From Akkermansiaceae bacterium UBA4145 (GTDB lineage: Bacteria > Verrucomicrobiota > Verrucomicrobiia > Verrucomicrobiales > Akkermansiaceae): a stretch of 6,359 bases of DNA. Where the stretch lies: assembly GCA_002380675.1 (NCBI GenBank), contig DFWB01000198.1, positions 1-6,359 of the forward strand, written 5' to 3'. The position numbers were made by a program, and so were the translations under genes. The notes under the pieces were generated by a model. It was not told the DNA's origin, did no database searches, and worked only from the letters and a program-made list of their open reading frames with translations. Positions 5,827 through 6,359 of the stretch are shown here, in pieces (positions within the stretch are counted from its first letter, which is position 1; the number at the start of each line of letters is the position of its first letter).

Positions 5827-6359
5827 CTATCCGATTTCCATCGGGGAGAACGTTCCTGTGCTCCTGCCAAACCGGTCTGCTTCAGATCCAAACCAGTGCA
5901 GAACGGATAACCATAGATTTGATAGCGGCACTCTCTTGTGTTGCTCCGCAGGGCAGATCACATGGCCCTGATGCTTCAGTCCACCCCCGGCCAGAAGGAC
6001 TGGAAGGTTGCGGTTGCTATGGATCGATCCATCGCTCATGCCACTGCCAAAGACGACAAGCGTATTGTCAAAAATCTGCGCCTCCTTGAGTCTGGAGATA
6101 AAATCACTGAGCTTCGTAGCCAGAAAAGCTTCCACAACTTTCAGCTGCCCGATTCGGTCTGCAGACTTCCCGTGGTGAGACAACCCGTGATAGCTCCCCA
6201 GATCCAACTCCGCAGTACGAAAACCTAGGCCGGTCTCCAAGGTGGTAACCCGCGTAGAATCTGTCTGCAACGCAAGTGCCTTCAAGTCATATAACAAAGC
6301 GACCTCGTCAATATGTTGACGTTCTTCGTCCACGACTTCGTCAATCGGAACTTTCGGCT
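5827..6359 (-). CDS. DUF1552 (HXXSHH motif) family protein, C-terminal part
   Basis: The frame is open from the right edge to TAG at 5829-5827 and gives 176 residues, roughly the last 40% of a protein that in this family usually runs to about 430-460 residues. The N-terminus, and any Tat or Sec signal, lies outside. A GTG at 6333-6331 is internal and the frame continues upstream with in-frame PKVPIDEV. Family signatures are plain: YDLKALALQTDSTRVTTLE (the 'DLxxLAxQTDxTRV' block), then HGLSHH at 6172-6189 (the HXXSHH motif that names Pfam PF07586), then IFDNTLVVFGSGMSDGSIHS, NLPVLLAGGG, and a closing LSNLWLSVLHWFGSEADRFGRSTG. The fold is thought to be related to DUF1501 and alkaline-phosphatase-like or sulfatase-like proteins. 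The His cluster suggests metal binding, but no enzyme activity is established to my knowledge. It precedes the dihaem cytochrome gene by 8 nt, and the two are almost certainly cotranscribed. Confidence 0.9.
   Translation of the reverse strand, partial: PKVPIDEVVDEERQHIDEVALLYDLKALALQTDSTRVTTLETGLGFRTAELDLGSYHGLSHHGKSADRIGQLKVVEAFLATKLSDFISRLKEAQIFDNTLVVFGSGMSDGSIHSNRNLPVLLAGGGLKHQGHVICPAEQHKRVPLSNLWLSVLHWFGSEADRFGRSTGTFSPMEIG

Noticed and set aside
5603..5971. 122-codon plus-strand open frame across the DUF1552-DUF1592 junction
   Set aside because: It is antisense to two strongly supported coding regions and has no motif or ribosome binding site of note.

Overview
The window most likely comes from a member of the Verrucomicrobiota, with the wider PVC group (Planctomycetota and relatives) as the alternative. 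Three things point there: a multi-domain c-type cytochrome of the DUF1587/1595/1592/1588/1585 type, its HXXSHH-motif (DUF1552) partner, and a secreted lamin-tail-domain protein ending in the 'DGDGDGLT...LGLDP' plus 'Y-T-V-E-x-S-D-D-L-x-x-W' modules that are common at the C-termini of verrucomicrobial exported proteins. This assignment rests on recognising families by eye; no database search was run. There are no RNA genes, CRISPR arrays, insertion sequences or phage genes that I can see.

Layout: (1) 1-1583, plus strand: the C-terminal 526 codons of a large exported protein with at least three lamin-tail domains, cut by the left edge. (2) 1634-2077, minus strand: a small, strongly basic exported protein with a DUF5666-like beta-barrel. 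(3) 2120-2791, minus strand: a TVP38/DedA-type (VTT domain) inner-membrane protein 42 nt upstream of the basic protein, so these two are probably cotranscribed from a recognisable sigma70-like promoter at 2862-2890. (4) 2896-3345, plus strand: a pyridoxamine-5'-phosphate-oxidase-like split-barrel flavoprotein, divergent from the DedA gene. (5) 3362-5818, minus strand: an 818-residue exported cytochrome with two CxxCH haem sites. (6) 5827-6359, minus strand: the C-terminal 176 residues of a DUF1552/HXXSHH protein, cut by the right edge and only 8 nt upstream of the cytochrome gene.

The genes are densely packed and the strands alternate. The convergent junctions at 1584-1633 and 3346-3361 are very short and carry no classical hairpin-plus-T-tract terminator; the second has an imperfect nested inverted repeat.

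The best-supported functional unit is the DUF1552-DUF1592 pair. One protein carries a conserved His-rich motif and the other is an exported dihaem protein with an inserted beta-rich domain that may bind a ligand. They are very likely translated from one mRNA and probably work together in the cell envelope, but the biochemical role of this widespread pair is not established as far as I know. It is the most interesting part of the window. I see no clearly unprecedented system; the other points are a poorly characterised basic secreted protein, an ambiguous start codon and some small structural signals.
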